DNA from: Pseudomonas asplenii
GTDB lineage: Bacteria > Pseudomonadota > Gammaproteobacteria > Pseudomonadales > Pseudomonadaceae
Length of the DNA stretch: 64,000 bases
Direction of reading: 5' to 3'
Assembly (NCBI RefSeq): GCF_900105475.1
Contig: NZ_LT629777.1
Span: 3,968,001 to 4,032,000, forward strand
The notes beneath the pieces are model-generated. The model did no database searches, was not told the DNA's origin, and saw only the letters and a program-made list of their open reading frames with translations. Shown here piece after piece: positions 1 to 10,160 of this stretch. Numbering within the stretch: position 1 is the stretch's first letter; the number at the start of each line of letters is the position of its first letter. Made by a program: the position numbers and the translations under genes.

Positions 1-121
1 ACTCGAATGGGATATTCGCAACGGTGTGTTCTCCCGTCTTGGCCGGGCCCGTGGCATTGCAACACCCATCAGCGACGTTTTGGTGCCACTTCTTGCCGCC
101 GCGAGTGACGGCCCTGGTTGA
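1..121 (+). CDS. 2-dehydropantoate 2-reductase-like protein, C-terminal end (partial)
   Basis: An open frame runs from base 2 to a TGA at 119-121 and encodes about 39 residues beginning LEWDIRNGVFSRLGRARG and ending AAASDGPG. The pattern of charged helix, LGRARGIATP and DVLVPLLAA is that of the C-terminal helical domain of ketopantoate reductases (PanE/ApbA), where an R/HG-xxTP-N/S motif precedes the last helix. The enzyme would reduce ketopantoate with NADPH in pantothenate synthesis, or belong to a PanE-like paralogue. The start lies outside the window, so the active site cannot be inspected. Too short to be certain of the family. Confidence 0.65.
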   Translation, partial: LEWDIRNGVFSRLGRARGIATPISDVLVPLLAAASDGPG

Positions 122-216
122 TCCTGGCCTGCGCCCTCGCTGTCCTGGCTGATGGTCGTCGCGTATCGGGTCTCGATGTCGTCCGGCGAAGTTCGGTGTT
201 GGCGTCATGGTGAAAT

Positions 217-248
217 AAAAAACCCGACAGCCAGTGTCGGGTTTTTTC
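217..248. terminator. Bidirectional Rho-independent terminator
   Basis: A 7-bp stem, CCCGACA (223-229) with TGTCGGG (235-241), is flanked by A-run and T-run. It can end both the + strand reductase-like gene ending at 121 and the - strand glycine-rich gene ending at 262. Confidence 0.8.
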
Positions 249-261
249 GTCGCGGGGGAGG

Positions 262-612
262 TTACTTGCGACCGCCCAGTGCGCCGCCGGCGGCGCCACC
301 CAGGCCAGCGCCGATCGCTGCGCCGGTGCTGCCGCCGAGCTGGTTGCCCAGCAGCGAACCACCTGCCGCGCCCAAGCCGCCACCCAGGGCCGCCTTGGTT
401 TTCTTGCCTTTCTTGGCTGCCACGGCGCCGCCTGCTGCGCCGCCCAGGCCGGCACCGATTGCCGCGCCGGTGCTGCCACCCATCTGCTGGCCGACCACGT
501 TGCCCAGGACGCCGCCCAAGCCACCTCCGACTGCTGCCTGGGTACCCCCGGCAGCCATGGCGCCTTGGGTAAACAGGGCGCTGAGCGCCAGGACGGTAAG
601 TGCTTTACGCAT
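262..612 (-). CDS. Glycine-zipper repeat envelope protein
   Basis: The 116-residue protein has a clear Sec signal peptide (residues 1 to about 21, cleavage near AMA-AG). The mature part is almost all Gly/Ala with a lysine-rich break (AAKKGKKTKAAL, about residues 69-80). The block GGSTGAAIGAGLGGAAGGA occurs twice, on either side of that break, so the protein is an internal duplication. GxxxG zippers of this type pack transmembrane helices or oligomerise in the outer membrane. A GAGG Shine-Dalgarno lies about 9 bases before the ATG. It stands alone with its own terminator. The specific function is unknown. Confidence 0.75.
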   Translation of the reverse strand: MRKALTVLALSALFTQGAMAAGGTQAAVGGGLGGVLGNVVGQQMGGSTGAAIGAGLGGAAGGAVAAKKGKKTKAALGGGLGAAGGSLLGNQLGGSTGAAIGAGLGGAAGGALGGRK

Positions 613-1087
613 GTTGCGAACCTCGAAATGAATGGAGCGCCAATTGTCGCCGGGCGCGAGCGGGGACGCAAATGATCCAGAGGCCCGGGGCCGGTTTATG
701 TTTTTGGCGGTGTCCGGAACTTTCCTGTTTCGAGTAACAATCGGGGATGGGTAAACATAGGTTGTTGAATAGGCCGTTCATCGGAATTCATATTCGCCCG
801 AATGTTGACGATGACCGTGTTGTTGAGTAATTCCCAGATATTAACTGTGGTCTTTCAGGGGTTTTTGATAACCGATACGAACTACTTTGGTGCAAATACG
901 CTACTGACTGGGTTGGATGGGGCAAAACAGGGCTACCTATGGCCTTTTGCTTACCGATACCCCGTAAAAAACTGTGGTTATTGAAGGGGTTATGAATAAA
1001 ATTACACTCAAAATATCTTGTTACAAGTTTCCGGGATCCGTTATTATTACCTCGCGTTCACCTACCACGGTTTATGCATTCTTTAAG

Positions 1088-1122
1088 GCCCAAGCGTCCA
1101 TCAGCCGCTTGGGCTTTTTTTT
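1088..1122 (+). terminator. Strong orphan Rho-independent terminator
   Basis: GCCCAAGCG (1088-1096) pairs with CGCTTGGGC (1106-1114) and eight T follow. No + strand protein gene ends in front of it, which makes an unannotated small transcript upstream plausible. Confidence 0.75.
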
Positions 1123-1148
1123 GTCTGGCGTTTGTGGTTTGAGTCTTC

Positions 1149-1181
1149 GTTATAAACCTTATTATCAATAAGGTTTATAAC
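1149..1181. repeat. Perfect 15-bp inverted repeat, AT-rich
   Basis: GTTATAAACCTTATT (1149-1163) and its exact reverse complement (1167-1181) are separated by ATC. It lies between the orphan terminator and the 3' end of the histidine kinase gene. It has no T-tract, so it is not a typical terminator. Confidence 0.85.
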
Positions 1182-1249
1182 CCAAAGGCAAGTTCGCGGT
1201 CATCAACGGCTCTGTTCAACGGCACTCGGGCGAGCGCTCAGCAAGGCCA

Positions 1250-3226
1250 TCAGGTATGGATGATCACGTCCCGCACGCGGTTGGCCAGATCATCCAGGGC
1301 AAACGGCTTGGTCATCACGTGCATGCCGGCCGCCAAGTTGCCATCACCGATGACCGAGTGCTCGGCGTAGCCGGTGACGAACAGGACCTTGAGCCCAGGC
1401 CGGGTTTGCCGGGCCAGCTCCGCCAGTTGGCGGCCGTTCATGCCACCGGGCAGGCCGACGTCGCTGACCAGCAGGTCGATACGGATCGGCGACTGCAGTA
1501 TCTGCAACCCCTTCGCTCCGTCGCTGGCTTCCCATACCTTGTAGCCGCGTTCCTCAAGCAGATCGACCATGAGCATCCGCACCTGGGGTTCGTCATCGAC
1601 TACCAGCACCGTTTCCCCCGCCACGGCGTGCAGGGCTGGCGGTGCGCTACGGACAACCGCGGGCTCCTGGGCATCGGCGAAGTGGCGTGGCAGGTAGAGA
1701 CGCACCTGGGTGCCGTTGCCCGGTTGCGAATGGATGCGTACCTGGCCGCCGGATTGCAGGGCGAAACCATAGACCATCGACAGGCCGAGACCGGTTCCGG
1801 AGCCCAGGGGCTTGGTGGTGAAGAAGGGTTCGAAGACCTTGCTCAGGATGTCGGTCGACATTCCACAGCCGCTGTCTGCGACACTCAGGTACACATAACC
1901 ACCGGGCGGCAGTTCCAGGGCCAGGGCCGATGCCGAGTTGAGGGTGATGTTGGCGGTTTCGATGCGCAGATGACCGCCGTCGGGCATCGCATCACGAGCA
2001 TTGATGCACAAGTTGAGCAGCGAGTTCTCCAACTGGTTCTGGTCCACCAGGGTGGTCCACAGGTTCTCGGACAGTTTTGATTCGAGTTGGATCGATGGAC
2101 CGACGGTGCGCCGTATCAGGTCTTGCATTTCCTTGACCATCAGGTTGACGTTGGTTGCCCGGGAGTCGAGGGTCTGGCGGCGGGAGAAGGCCAGCAACCG
2201 ATGCGTCAGGGCGGTGGCCCGGCGTGAGGCGATCAGCGCGGCATTGATGTAGCGGTCGAGATTTTCCACGCGGCCCTGATTGATCCGGCTCTGGAGCATT
2301 TCCAGGCTGCCGCTGATGCCGGTCAACAGGTTGTTGAAGTCATGAGCCAGGCCTCCGGTCAGTTGCCCGACGGCTTCCATCTTCTGGCTCTGGCGCAGTT
2401 GTGACTCGGCCTTGGCCAGGGCCTGGGCCTGCTCCTTGTCGAGTGTGCAGTCGCGGCCCACGGCGTTGATGACCTCATTGGACGGGCTGGAGGACCAGTT
2501 GATCCAGCGGTAGCCGCCGTGCTTGCAGCGGTAGCGGTTCTCGAAGCGGCAAATGCTGCGTCCGGTCGCGGAGAACCGGGCTTGTTCAAGGCTTTGTTCG
2601 ATATCGTCGGGGTGGATCAGGTCATACAGGCTGGTGCCGAGCAGCTCGGCTTCGGACCAGCCCAGCGTGGTTTCCCAGGCCGGGTTGATGGCGATGATCT
2701 GGCCATCGAAGCTGCAGCGCAGCATGATATCCGACGAGAGTGTCCACAATTGGTTGCGGTCGTCGGTACGGGAGGCGACTTCTTGTTCCAGCGAGGCGTT
2801 GAGTTGCTTGAGGGCGATTTCCGCTTGGCGCCGTTCGGTGATGTCGTTGAAGAACACGGCGACTTTGTACGCCCCGGGACTACCGACACGGACTGCATGC
2901 ACGGCATACCAGCGATCGAGTGCCTGCGCCTGGTTTTCAAGACGTTGTTCGACCCCAGTCAGATAAACGTCACCGTAGATATCGCACCAGTATTGTTCGT
3001 GGGCCGGGAGCAGGTCCCGTACCCAGCGCCCCTTGGCGTTGGTGAGCCCGGTTTCGCGTTCGAACGCCGGGTTCATGTCGATAAAGCGGTAATCCACCGG
3101 TTTTCCGGTCGTATCAAACTTCATTTCGATAATGCAGAAGCCGGTGTCGACAGCCTCGAACATGGTTCGGTAGTGCATGTCTTGCTCGACGGTCTGTTCG
3201 AGCGTCCCGGTTTCTGGTGATTTCAT
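1250..3226 (-). CDS. Orphan hybrid sensor histidine kinase (PAS-PAS-HisKA-HATPase-REC)
   Basis: About 658 residues, with no transmembrane segments, so probably a cytoplasmic sensor. Order of domains: PAS domain (about 15-135, ending in a [15 protein letters not shown] linker); second PAS (about 160-275); HisKA with the H-box [10 protein letters not shown] (phospho-accepting His); HATPase with N-box [15 protein letters not shown]1 box DSGCGM and G2 box [11 protein letters not shown]; and a C-terminal receiver with VLVVDDE and an Asp in [10 protein letters not shown]. The receiver at the end suggests internal phosphorelay or feedback. The next gene lies about 180 bases upstream and has no regulator role, so the output partner is not visible here. 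I chose the ATG behind GGGG; an ATG at 3241 in frame is also possible. Confidence 0.9.
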   Translation of the reverse strand: MKSPETGTLEQTVEQDMHYRTMFEAVDTGFCIIEMKFDTTGKPVDYRFIDMNPAFERETGLTNAKGRWVRDLLPAHEQYWCDIYGDVYLTGVEQRLENQAQALDRWYAVHAVRVGSPGAYKVAVFFNDITERRQAEIALKQLNASLEQEVASRTDDRNQLWTLSSDIMLRCSFDGQIIAINPAWETTLGWSEAELLGTSLYDLIHPDDIEQSLEQARFSATGRSICRFENRYRCKHGGYRWINWSSSPSNEVINAVGRDCTLDKEQAQALAKAESQLRQSQKMEAVGQLTGGLAHDFNNLLTGISGSLEMLQSRINQGRVENLDRYINAALIASRRATALTHRLLAFSRRQTLDSRATNVNLMVKEMQDLIRRTVGPSIQLESKLSENLWTTLVDQNQLENSLLNLCINARDAMPDGGHLRIETANITLNSASALALELPPGGYVYLSVADSGCGMSTDILSKVFEPFFTTKPLGSGTGLGLSMVYGFALQSGGQVRIHSQPGNGTQVRLYLPRHFADAQEPAVVRSAPPALHAVAGETVLVVDDEPQVRMLMVDLLEERGYKVWEASDGAKGLQILQSPIRIDLLVSDVGLPGGMNGRQLAELARQTRPGLKVLFVTGYAEHSVIGDGNLAAGMHVMTKPFALDDLANRVRDVIIHT

Positions 3227-3405
3227 GATTGCCCCGTGCATAAAAACTACCTGAATGGTCTCAGGGTGCCGCCTGCTGGTGAGTTTGGCTGTGCAGATGA
3301 AAAGAAGTTCGGGGGAGTCCGTTCTTGTCGTTTGACGGTCGTCGCCCAGAGGGAGGGGAGCCGCGGCCTGCCAGAGGCGGCCGCGTCTGCCGGAGTGCCT
3401 GCGCG

Positions 3406-3624
3406 TCAGTTGCCTTTCGCGTTCAGCTTGCGCAGTTCTTCATAGGTGGCCGACTGGACGAACCAGAAACCGGAGATGATGCACCAGATCAGCGTACCGC
3501 CGATCAGGCCGCCGAGGCCGGTCAGGAAGCTGCTGCTGAACATGGTGATCAGGCCGATCAGCCAGATGAAACCCAGGGCAATGTACAGAACGATGTTGTT
3601 GACGCCGATGACGAAGTCTTTCAT
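3406..3624 (-). CDS. Small two-helix inner-membrane protein
   Basis: 72 residues starting MKDFVIGVNN. Two hydrophobic segments (about residues 11-28 and 33-50) are joined by a glycine-rich turn, followed by a basic C-terminus (LRKLNAKGN). An AAGGAA ribosome binding site lies 5-6 bases before this ATG; the frame stays open another 50 codons upstream, but those codons read as non-protein and lack a ribosome site. I do not recognise a named family. It sits alone between the kinase gene and the Lrp regulator. Confidence 0.65.
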   Translation of the reverse strand: MKDFVIGVNNIVLYIALGFIWLIGLITMFSSSFLTGLGGLIGGTLIWCIISGFWFVQSATYEELRKLNAKGN

Positions 3625-3833
3625 GAGATTCCTTTTTTGGATGAAGTCCTGGGGGCGCTCACGCTGAGTGCCGCGTCGAACATCATATTTCCATGGGCGG
3701 CGGTTAACCAGCCATCTCGGGCAATATGGCGATCTTGACCGGGCACCGTTGAAAGGGATTCGGGCATCGGTCAAGGAAGGCCGTACAATGTCGTCCGTTT
3801 CTTTCTGGCCGTTTCAAGTGAGGCAAGCCATCC

Positions 3834-4313
3834 ATGGCTGAAATTCGTGACCTGTCGATCGTGTTGGATCGTATCGACCAGGCAATTATCGAGGTGTTGC
3901 GCCACGATGGACGCATCACCTACCAGAAGCTCTCCGAGCGCGTGCACCTGACGCCCAGGCCTTGCCTGGAGCGCGTGCGCAAGCTGGAGCAGTTGGGCGT
4001 GATCCGTGGCTACGGGGCCATTCTTGACGAAAACAAGCTGTCGCCCGGCCTGTCGCTGCTGGTGTTGGTGGCGTTGTCCGGACAGAGCGGGCGGTCGGCG
4101 CAGAGGGCCTTCGAAGCCAAGATTCGCGCTTGTCCCCAGGTGCTGGAGTGCCATCTGATCAGCGGCGCTTTCGACTACAGTCTGCGCATGCGCTGCCGGG
4201 ATATGGAGCACTATCGAGTGCTCACCGAGACCTGGCTCAATGATGAAGAACTGCACATCGACAAGCTGGTCAGCCACCCGGAACTGGCGATGGTCAAGAC
4301 GGCCATGGAATGA
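3834..4313 (+). CDS. Lrp/AsnC-family transcriptional regulator
   Basis: 159 residues, the usual family length. The N-terminal winged helix-turn-helix (about residues 10-60) includes LDRIDQAIIEVLRHDGRI and the recognition region TPRPCLERVRKLEQLG. An RGYGAILDENKL hinge leads to the C-terminal RAM (ligand-binding ACT-like) domain with the AFDYSLRMRCRD segment where these proteins usually have GxxDYxL. Such regulators sense an amino acid and control its catabolism or export. No obvious target lies beside it: the downstream delta-60 gene is about 200 bases away. The ligand cannot be predicted from sequence. Confidence 0.93.
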   Translation: MAEIRDLSIVLDRIDQAIIEVLRHDGRITYQKLSERVHLTPRPCLERVRKLEQLGVIRGYGAILDENKLSPGLSLLVLVALSGQSGRSAQRAFEAKIRACPQVLECHLISGAFDYSLRMRCRDMEHYRVLTETWLNDEELHIDKLVSHPELAMVKTAME

Positions 4314-4520
4314 GGTTGCGGCGCGCCAGAGCAGTGGTTTGGACAGCTGCGCCGTCCGGTTCCATACAAATGGCTCCCGGGGTCACTGGTATGGCGCGAT
4401 GAGCCACAAAACCTGTTATTTCTGACAGTTGTGCGGGGAAACCTCAATGGATTGAATAGCGGGCAGATCGCAACGGTGGCACAACCGCAGGCGACGTCCC
4501 TTTCATGGAGGAATCCCCTG

Positions 4521-5804
4521 ATGATGGTGCACGCGTTGCGCAGCAACCGGGTCAACCCGGCGGGTCAGCTGGACCGGGGATTTGGCTTCCTGGGCAAGGC
4601 GCTGGTGGTGTTTCCTGGCAGTCTGTCGAGCCAGGCCAATGATCTGCTGTTCTGTCCCGATGGAAAAATCCTCGTGGTCGCCAAGGTGGATCTGCCCGAC
4701 GGCGTGCATTTTGGGCTGGCCCGCCTCAACCCCGACGGCTCGATGGATGCCTCGTTCGGCCAGGGTGGCAGCCTGGTCGGTCGGTTCGACGCCGAGGGCG
4801 GGTCGACGGCTATCAGCCTGCGCCGTTTGTGCGATGGGCGGATTCTGGTGTTTGGCTTGCACTATCCCGATGACCGCCGAACCGTTCCGGCGGTGGCGCG
4901 GTTCTTTGCCGATGGTCGTCTCGATCCGTGCTTTGGCGAGCAAGGCATTCAACTGTTGCGCCTGCCCGGCAGGCTCTCCGAGGGCCCCCGTGACCATTGG
5001 CTGCCGCCGGGGCTGGCGGGTGTCGAGAATTGCTCCGGTAGTGTGCAACCTGATGGCAAGATCCTGCTGACCCTCAACCATAGCGATGGTGCCACTGACC
5101 ATGTGGGCCTGCTGGTACGTCTGCTGCCTGAGGGGGGGCTTGACCACAGTTTCAATGGCCTGGGGTTCGTGATGGTACGACGACGGCTGATGAATACCTG
5201 GCTCAGTTGTTCCCTGTTGCAGTCCGACGGCAAGATCCTGGTGGGTGGTTCGATCGATTTCCCACCCTGCGGCCTGATTGCCCGCTATCTGCCGGATGGT
5301 CAACTGGACCCGGCCTTTGGTCTTGAGGGTTACTTGTTCGTGCGTTTTGCCGACGCCAGTTCGATGGTCACGCGACTGGCCCGCAGCGCGCAGGGCCAAT
5401 TGTTTTGCGTGGGTAATCGTTTCGAGCCGTTGGGCGGTGCGTTGCAAGGCTTCAGCGCCAATGGCTGCATCGACCGGCGTTTCAACCGGGGCGCCGCCGT
5501 GTTGCTGGATATCAATGCGCCGGCCTGTCGCTGGGCGACGCTCACGCTGCAACCGGACGGGGCGATTCTCGCCGCCGGCTCGACGGTGGCCGGGTTCGGT
5601 TCGGATCTGCTACTGGCGCGTTACCTGCCGGGCGGTCAACCTGACCCCGACTTCGGCTCGGGCAAGGGCTACATGCGCACTCGTCTGGGCAAGAGCCTGG
5701 ACACCGTCACCGCGCTGGCGCTGCAAGGCGATGGGCGAATCCTGCTCGCTGGCCATTCACAGCGTGACACTTTCCAGGCGGTGGTGGTGCGTTATCTTGG
5801 CTGA
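4521..5804 (+). CDS. Delta-60 repeat (beta-propeller-like) protein
   Basis: 427 residues made of about seven copies of a roughly 55-60-residue unit with the signature DGKIL(V/L) ... ALARL-PDG--D--FG; examples are CPDGKILVVAKVD, LNPDGSMDASFGQGG, QPDGKILLTLNHS and QSDGKILVGGSID. This is the delta-60 family, thought to fold as a propeller. No signal peptide is visible. The ATG at 4521 follows GGAGGA by 8 bases. The in-frame GTG at 4431 has no ribosome site, so I use 4521. The function of these proteins in Pseudomonas is unknown; they are often annotated as exported or surface proteins. Confidence 0.8.
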   Translation: MMVHALRSNRVNPAGQLDRGFGFLGKALVVFPGSLSSQANDLLFCPDGKILVVAKVDLPDGVHFGLARLNPDGSMDASFGQGGSLVGRFDAEGGSTAISLRRLCDGRILVFGLHYPDDRRTVPAVARFFADGRLDPCFGEQGIQLLRLPGRLSEGPRDHWLPPGLAGVENCSGSVQPDGKILLTLNHSDGATDHVGLLVRLLPEGGLDHSFNGLGFVMVRRRLMNTWLSCSLLQSDGKILVGGSIDFPPCGLIARYLPDGQLDPAFGLEGYLFVRFADASSMVTRLARSAQGQLFCVGNRFEPLGGALQGFSANGCIDRRFNRGAAVLLDINAPACRWATLTLQPDGAILAAGSTVAGFGSDLLLARYLPGGQPDPDFGSGKGYMRTRLGKSLDTVTALALQGDGRILLAGHSQRDTFQAVVVRYLG

Positions 5805-5919
5805 ATCCGATCATCCGGCCAGCGTCGTGCCCGTATCGGATACGACCGTTGGGCTGCTGGTGTCGCATGGCTTCGTATGGATGCCATAGTGGATGCAGGT
5901 CCATTGCGGAGAGCCGTTC

Positions 5920-6420
5920 ATGTGGCGATTCAGTTTGCTGGTCGCAATGCTCTTGCTGGCAGGAGGTTGCTGGGCCGAAGACGTCCTCTATCGAACGCAA
6001 CAGGCTGTCGAGTTGGGCAGTGCCCGTACCGACATCCGCCTGCAATCGAAGTCGCCTGCGGCGGTCGATCTCTCCGATCACAAGAGTGGCGACCCCCTGG
6101 TCCTGGTGTTGTCTGGGGTATGGGCGAGCAAGGCGCCTTCGGCAGGGTACCACCTTTATCTCAATGTGCCTCTGGGGCTGCGGCCACAGGTTTCGGACCC
6201 CGGTCATCTCGGCGAGGTGAGTTTCTATGGGGCTCCCGAGCACTACAGTCACGAGAATCCCAAGGAGGTTGCCTTTTTCCTTGATGACGCGCTCGTGCGC
6301 TTACGTGCAGCCGGGCGCCTGGCAGGTGCCCCCTCCCTGACGCTGGTTCCCGTCAGGCCTGAAAGGCCAGGCGCGCAGGCTCGTATCGAAGAGATCTCCA
6401 TCATCGCGATTCCTCGTTGA
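5920..6420 (+). CDS. Lipoprotein resembling the tyrosinase C-terminal domain (possible copper caddie)
   Basis: 166 residues. The N-terminus MWRFSLLVAMLLLAGGCWA has a lipobox (LAGGC), so it is probably lipidated and held in the envelope. The remaining 140 residues are one domain. From residue about 60 it aligns with the last 110 residues of the next gene's tyrosinase: shared features are YLNVPLG/YLGLPEG, LGEVSFYG/VGTISMFG, a histidine-rich turn (PEHYSHENPK versus AHKAHHGSSK), LRAAGRL-GAPSLTLVPV/LKAGEVKEAPSVTLVPV and ISIIAI/ISLSAI. It ends 100 bases before the tyrosinase start. By analogy with Streptomyces MelC1-MelC2, it may deliver copper or assist folding; that is inference. The ATG at 5920 follows GCGGAGA. 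Confidence 0.75.
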   Translation: MWRFSLLVAMLLLAGGCWAEDVLYRTQQAVELGSARTDIRLQSKSPAAVDLSDHKSGDPLVLVLSGVWASKAPSAGYHLYLNVPLGLRPQVSDPGHLGEVSFYGAPEHYSHENPKEVAFFLDDALVRLRAAGRLAGAPSLTLVPVRPERPGAQARIEEISIIAIPR

Positions 6421-6520
6421 AGTAAAAGTTCCGCGGCATCTGGATGAAATTTCACTCACTGCTACGCTGAGGGTGCTGGCGATTTCGCATCAGCTAACTC
6501 GTGCGGTTCAGGGAGTGAAG

Positions 6521-8026
6521 ATGACTATCAGTCGAAGGACAGTGCTGCAGGCGGGAGTGATCGGTGGCGGCATGGCGTTGTTGCCGCTGGGGATGGTCAA
6601 GAAGGCTTGGGCTGCGCCGGCCAAGACTTTGGTGCGCTATAACGTGCTGTCCCCCGAGGGGCAGAAGATGTTGAAAATCTACGCGGGCGCTGTGAAGAAG
6701 ATGATGGCCAAGCCCGCGACCGATCCGCTGTCGTGGACCTTCCAGTGGTATATCCATGCGATTCCGGATGTCCACGCCGGGGACAAGTCCAAGACGGTGG
6801 ACAAGGTCTTCGGTGGGGCGGCTAGCCCGCAGAAGGCCCTTGCCCAGAGTGCCTGGTGGACCTGTGAACCACATGCCAGCGGTAACAGCGATGCATTCCT
6901 GCCCTGGCATCGGATGTATGTGATGTATTTCGAGCAGATCATCCGTGAGGTTTCCGGAGAGGCGGAGTTCACGCTGCCATTCTGGGATTACACAGGGCCC
7001 TACAGCGCGGCGGGCAACAACTATAGCGTGATGCCCAAGGAGTTCCTGCTCAAGGACGATCCGGTCTTCGGTTCGCTCTATCGCCCTGACCGCAATCCCG
7101 GCTCCAACGCCGGCAAGCCGGTGGTCGACTTTGGCAGTTCCCTCGACCTCGCGTGCATGAAGTGGCGCGACTACAGTAGCAAAATCGGTTTTTGTAGCAA
7201 CATCGACAACAATCCGCACGGCAGCCTTCATGACGATGTGGGGAACGGAAAAGGCATGGGAGAGGTGCCTTGGGCGGCCAATGACCCGGTCTTCTGGATC
7301 CACCATGCCAACATCGATCGGATCTGGGCCAGTTGGATCAAGAGTGGTGGCCAGAATCCCAACACCGGGAGCTTCCTCAACCAGACCTGGACGTTCGCCG
7401 ATGCGTCGGGGAAAGCGGTCAAGATCAAGACCGCCGACGTGCTCGACACGACGAAGCTGGCTTCTCCCTACGTCTATTCGGAGTACGCCCAGCGGCCTCA
7501 GGGTAGCCTGCCGTTTGCCAGCGGCGAGAAAAAATTCCTGTTGCTGGCCCAGAGCGCGCCGCCTGCAACGGCCAGTGCCATCACCCTGGGCGGCAAACCC
7601 ATCACTGTCGCCTTGTCGGTGGGCGGGGCCCCCGCACCTGCGGCCAATGCAGGTAAATCGGCGGCTCATACATTCAGTGCACAGGTGAAGGCATTGCCGG
7701 CCGTTCAGGAATACGCCTTGTCATTTGAGGCGATCGCCGCCAGCAGCGCGCCAGGCAACGCCTATAACGTCTACCTGGGGTTACCGGAAGGAAAGGCGCC
7801 GACTTCCGAATACCTTGTGGGTACGATCAGCATGTTTGGTGTTGGCGCGCATAAGGCACACCACGGGTCCTCGAAAAGTGCCAGTTTCCTGGTGGGCGAA
7901 CAGTTGCAGGTCCTGCTCAAGGCCGGGGAGGTCAAGGAAGCGCCGTCAGTGACGCTGGTTCCGGTGGGTGAGCCGGCTCCCGGGTCTGCACCGACCATTG
8001 GCAACATTTCCTTGTCGGCGATCTAG
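6521..8026 (+). CDS. Tat-exported tyrosinase / polyphenol oxidase
   Basis: 501 residues. A twin-arginine signal (SRRTVLQAGV, then a hydrophobic stretch and AWA-AP) predicts folded export with copper already bound. The type-3 copper site is recognisable: CuA candidates H79, H118 and H130 (EPHASGNSDAFLPWHRMYVMYFE region); CuB H233 and H237 (NPHGSLHDD) and H261 (NDPVFWIHHANIDRIW). The spacing of 12 between H118 and H130 is longer than the usual 9. The C-terminal 120 residues form a separate domain like the plant PPO C-terminal (KFDV) domain. It would oxidise mono- or diphenols to quinones in the periplasm. It is likely co-expressed with the lipoprotein gene upstream. I chose the ATG preceded by GGGAGTG; a Leu/Met extension to 6473 would destroy the Tat signal position. 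Confidence 0.92.
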   Translation: MTISRRTVLQAGVIGGGMALLPLGMVKKAWAAPAKTLVRYNVLSPEGQKMLKIYAGAVKKMMAKPATDPLSWTFQWYIHAIPDVHAGDKSKTVDKVFGGAASPQKALAQSAWWTCEPHASGNSDAFLPWHRMYVMYFEQIIREVSGEAEFTLPFWDYTGPYSAAGNNYSVMPKEFLLKDDPVFGSLYRPDRNPGSNAGKPVVDFGSSLDLACMKWRDYSSKIGFCSNIDNNPHGSLHDDVGNGKGMGEVPWAANDPVFWIHHANIDRIWASWIKSGGQNPNTGSFLNQTWTFADASGKAVKIKTADVLDTTKLASPYVYSEYAQRPQGSLPFASGEKKFLLLAQSAPPATASAITLGGKPITVALSVGGAPAPAANAGKSAAHTFSAQVKALPAVQEYALSFEAIAASSAPGNAYNVYLGLPEGKAPTSEYLVGTISMFGVGAHKAHHGSSKSASFLVGEQLQVLLKAGEVKEAPSVTLVPVGEPAPGSAPTIGNISLSAI

Positions 8027-8083
8027 GAGGCTAGACAGGCAGGCTTGAGAGGGTTGCCCCTTGCGAGCCTGCCGGCGTTGTGG

Positions 8084-10039
<1,956 letters not shown>

Positions 10040-10105
10040 GGGGTTGCCTTGCTTATTGTGTTGTTCAGGGGGCATGGTCAGCCCTGAGGGTATCTTTGCC
10101 TGGGC

Positions 10106-10139
10106 GGACCTCTTCGTGGGCATGTCCGCGAAGAGGTCC
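10106..10139. repeat. REP-like hairpin between aacS and the dehydrogenase gene
   Basis: GGACCTCTTCG (10106-10116) pairs with CGAAGAGGTCC (10129-10139). The loop TGGGCATGTCCG resembles the core of Pseudomonas REP sequences. There is no T-run. In an operon spacer it may protect the upstream transcript or lower expression of aacS. Confidence 0.55.
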
Positions 10140-10160
10140 CCAGGCTGCCAACCGTCTCGG

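Larger units (their letters stand above)
613..1225. other. AT-rich intergenic region without a convincing protein gene
   Basis: About 600 bases separate the glycine-zipper gene from the histidine kinase gene. Base composition is clearly more AT-rich than the neighbours from about 690 on. The short ORFs here lack a good ribosome binding site, and one runs through a terminator. The region ends with a strong + strand terminator (1088-1122) and a perfect inverted repeat (1149-1181), so a small RNA or a decayed insertion are both possible. Confidence 0.5.

Noticed and set aside
69..671. 200-codon - strand frame over the glycine-zipper gene
   Set aside because: Trp/Arg/Ala-rich translation of a GC-rich gene in the wrong frame; the 262-612 frame has a signal peptide and ribosome site.
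974..1171. 65-codon + strand frame
   Set aside because: It runs through the strong terminator at 1088-1122 and has no family features.
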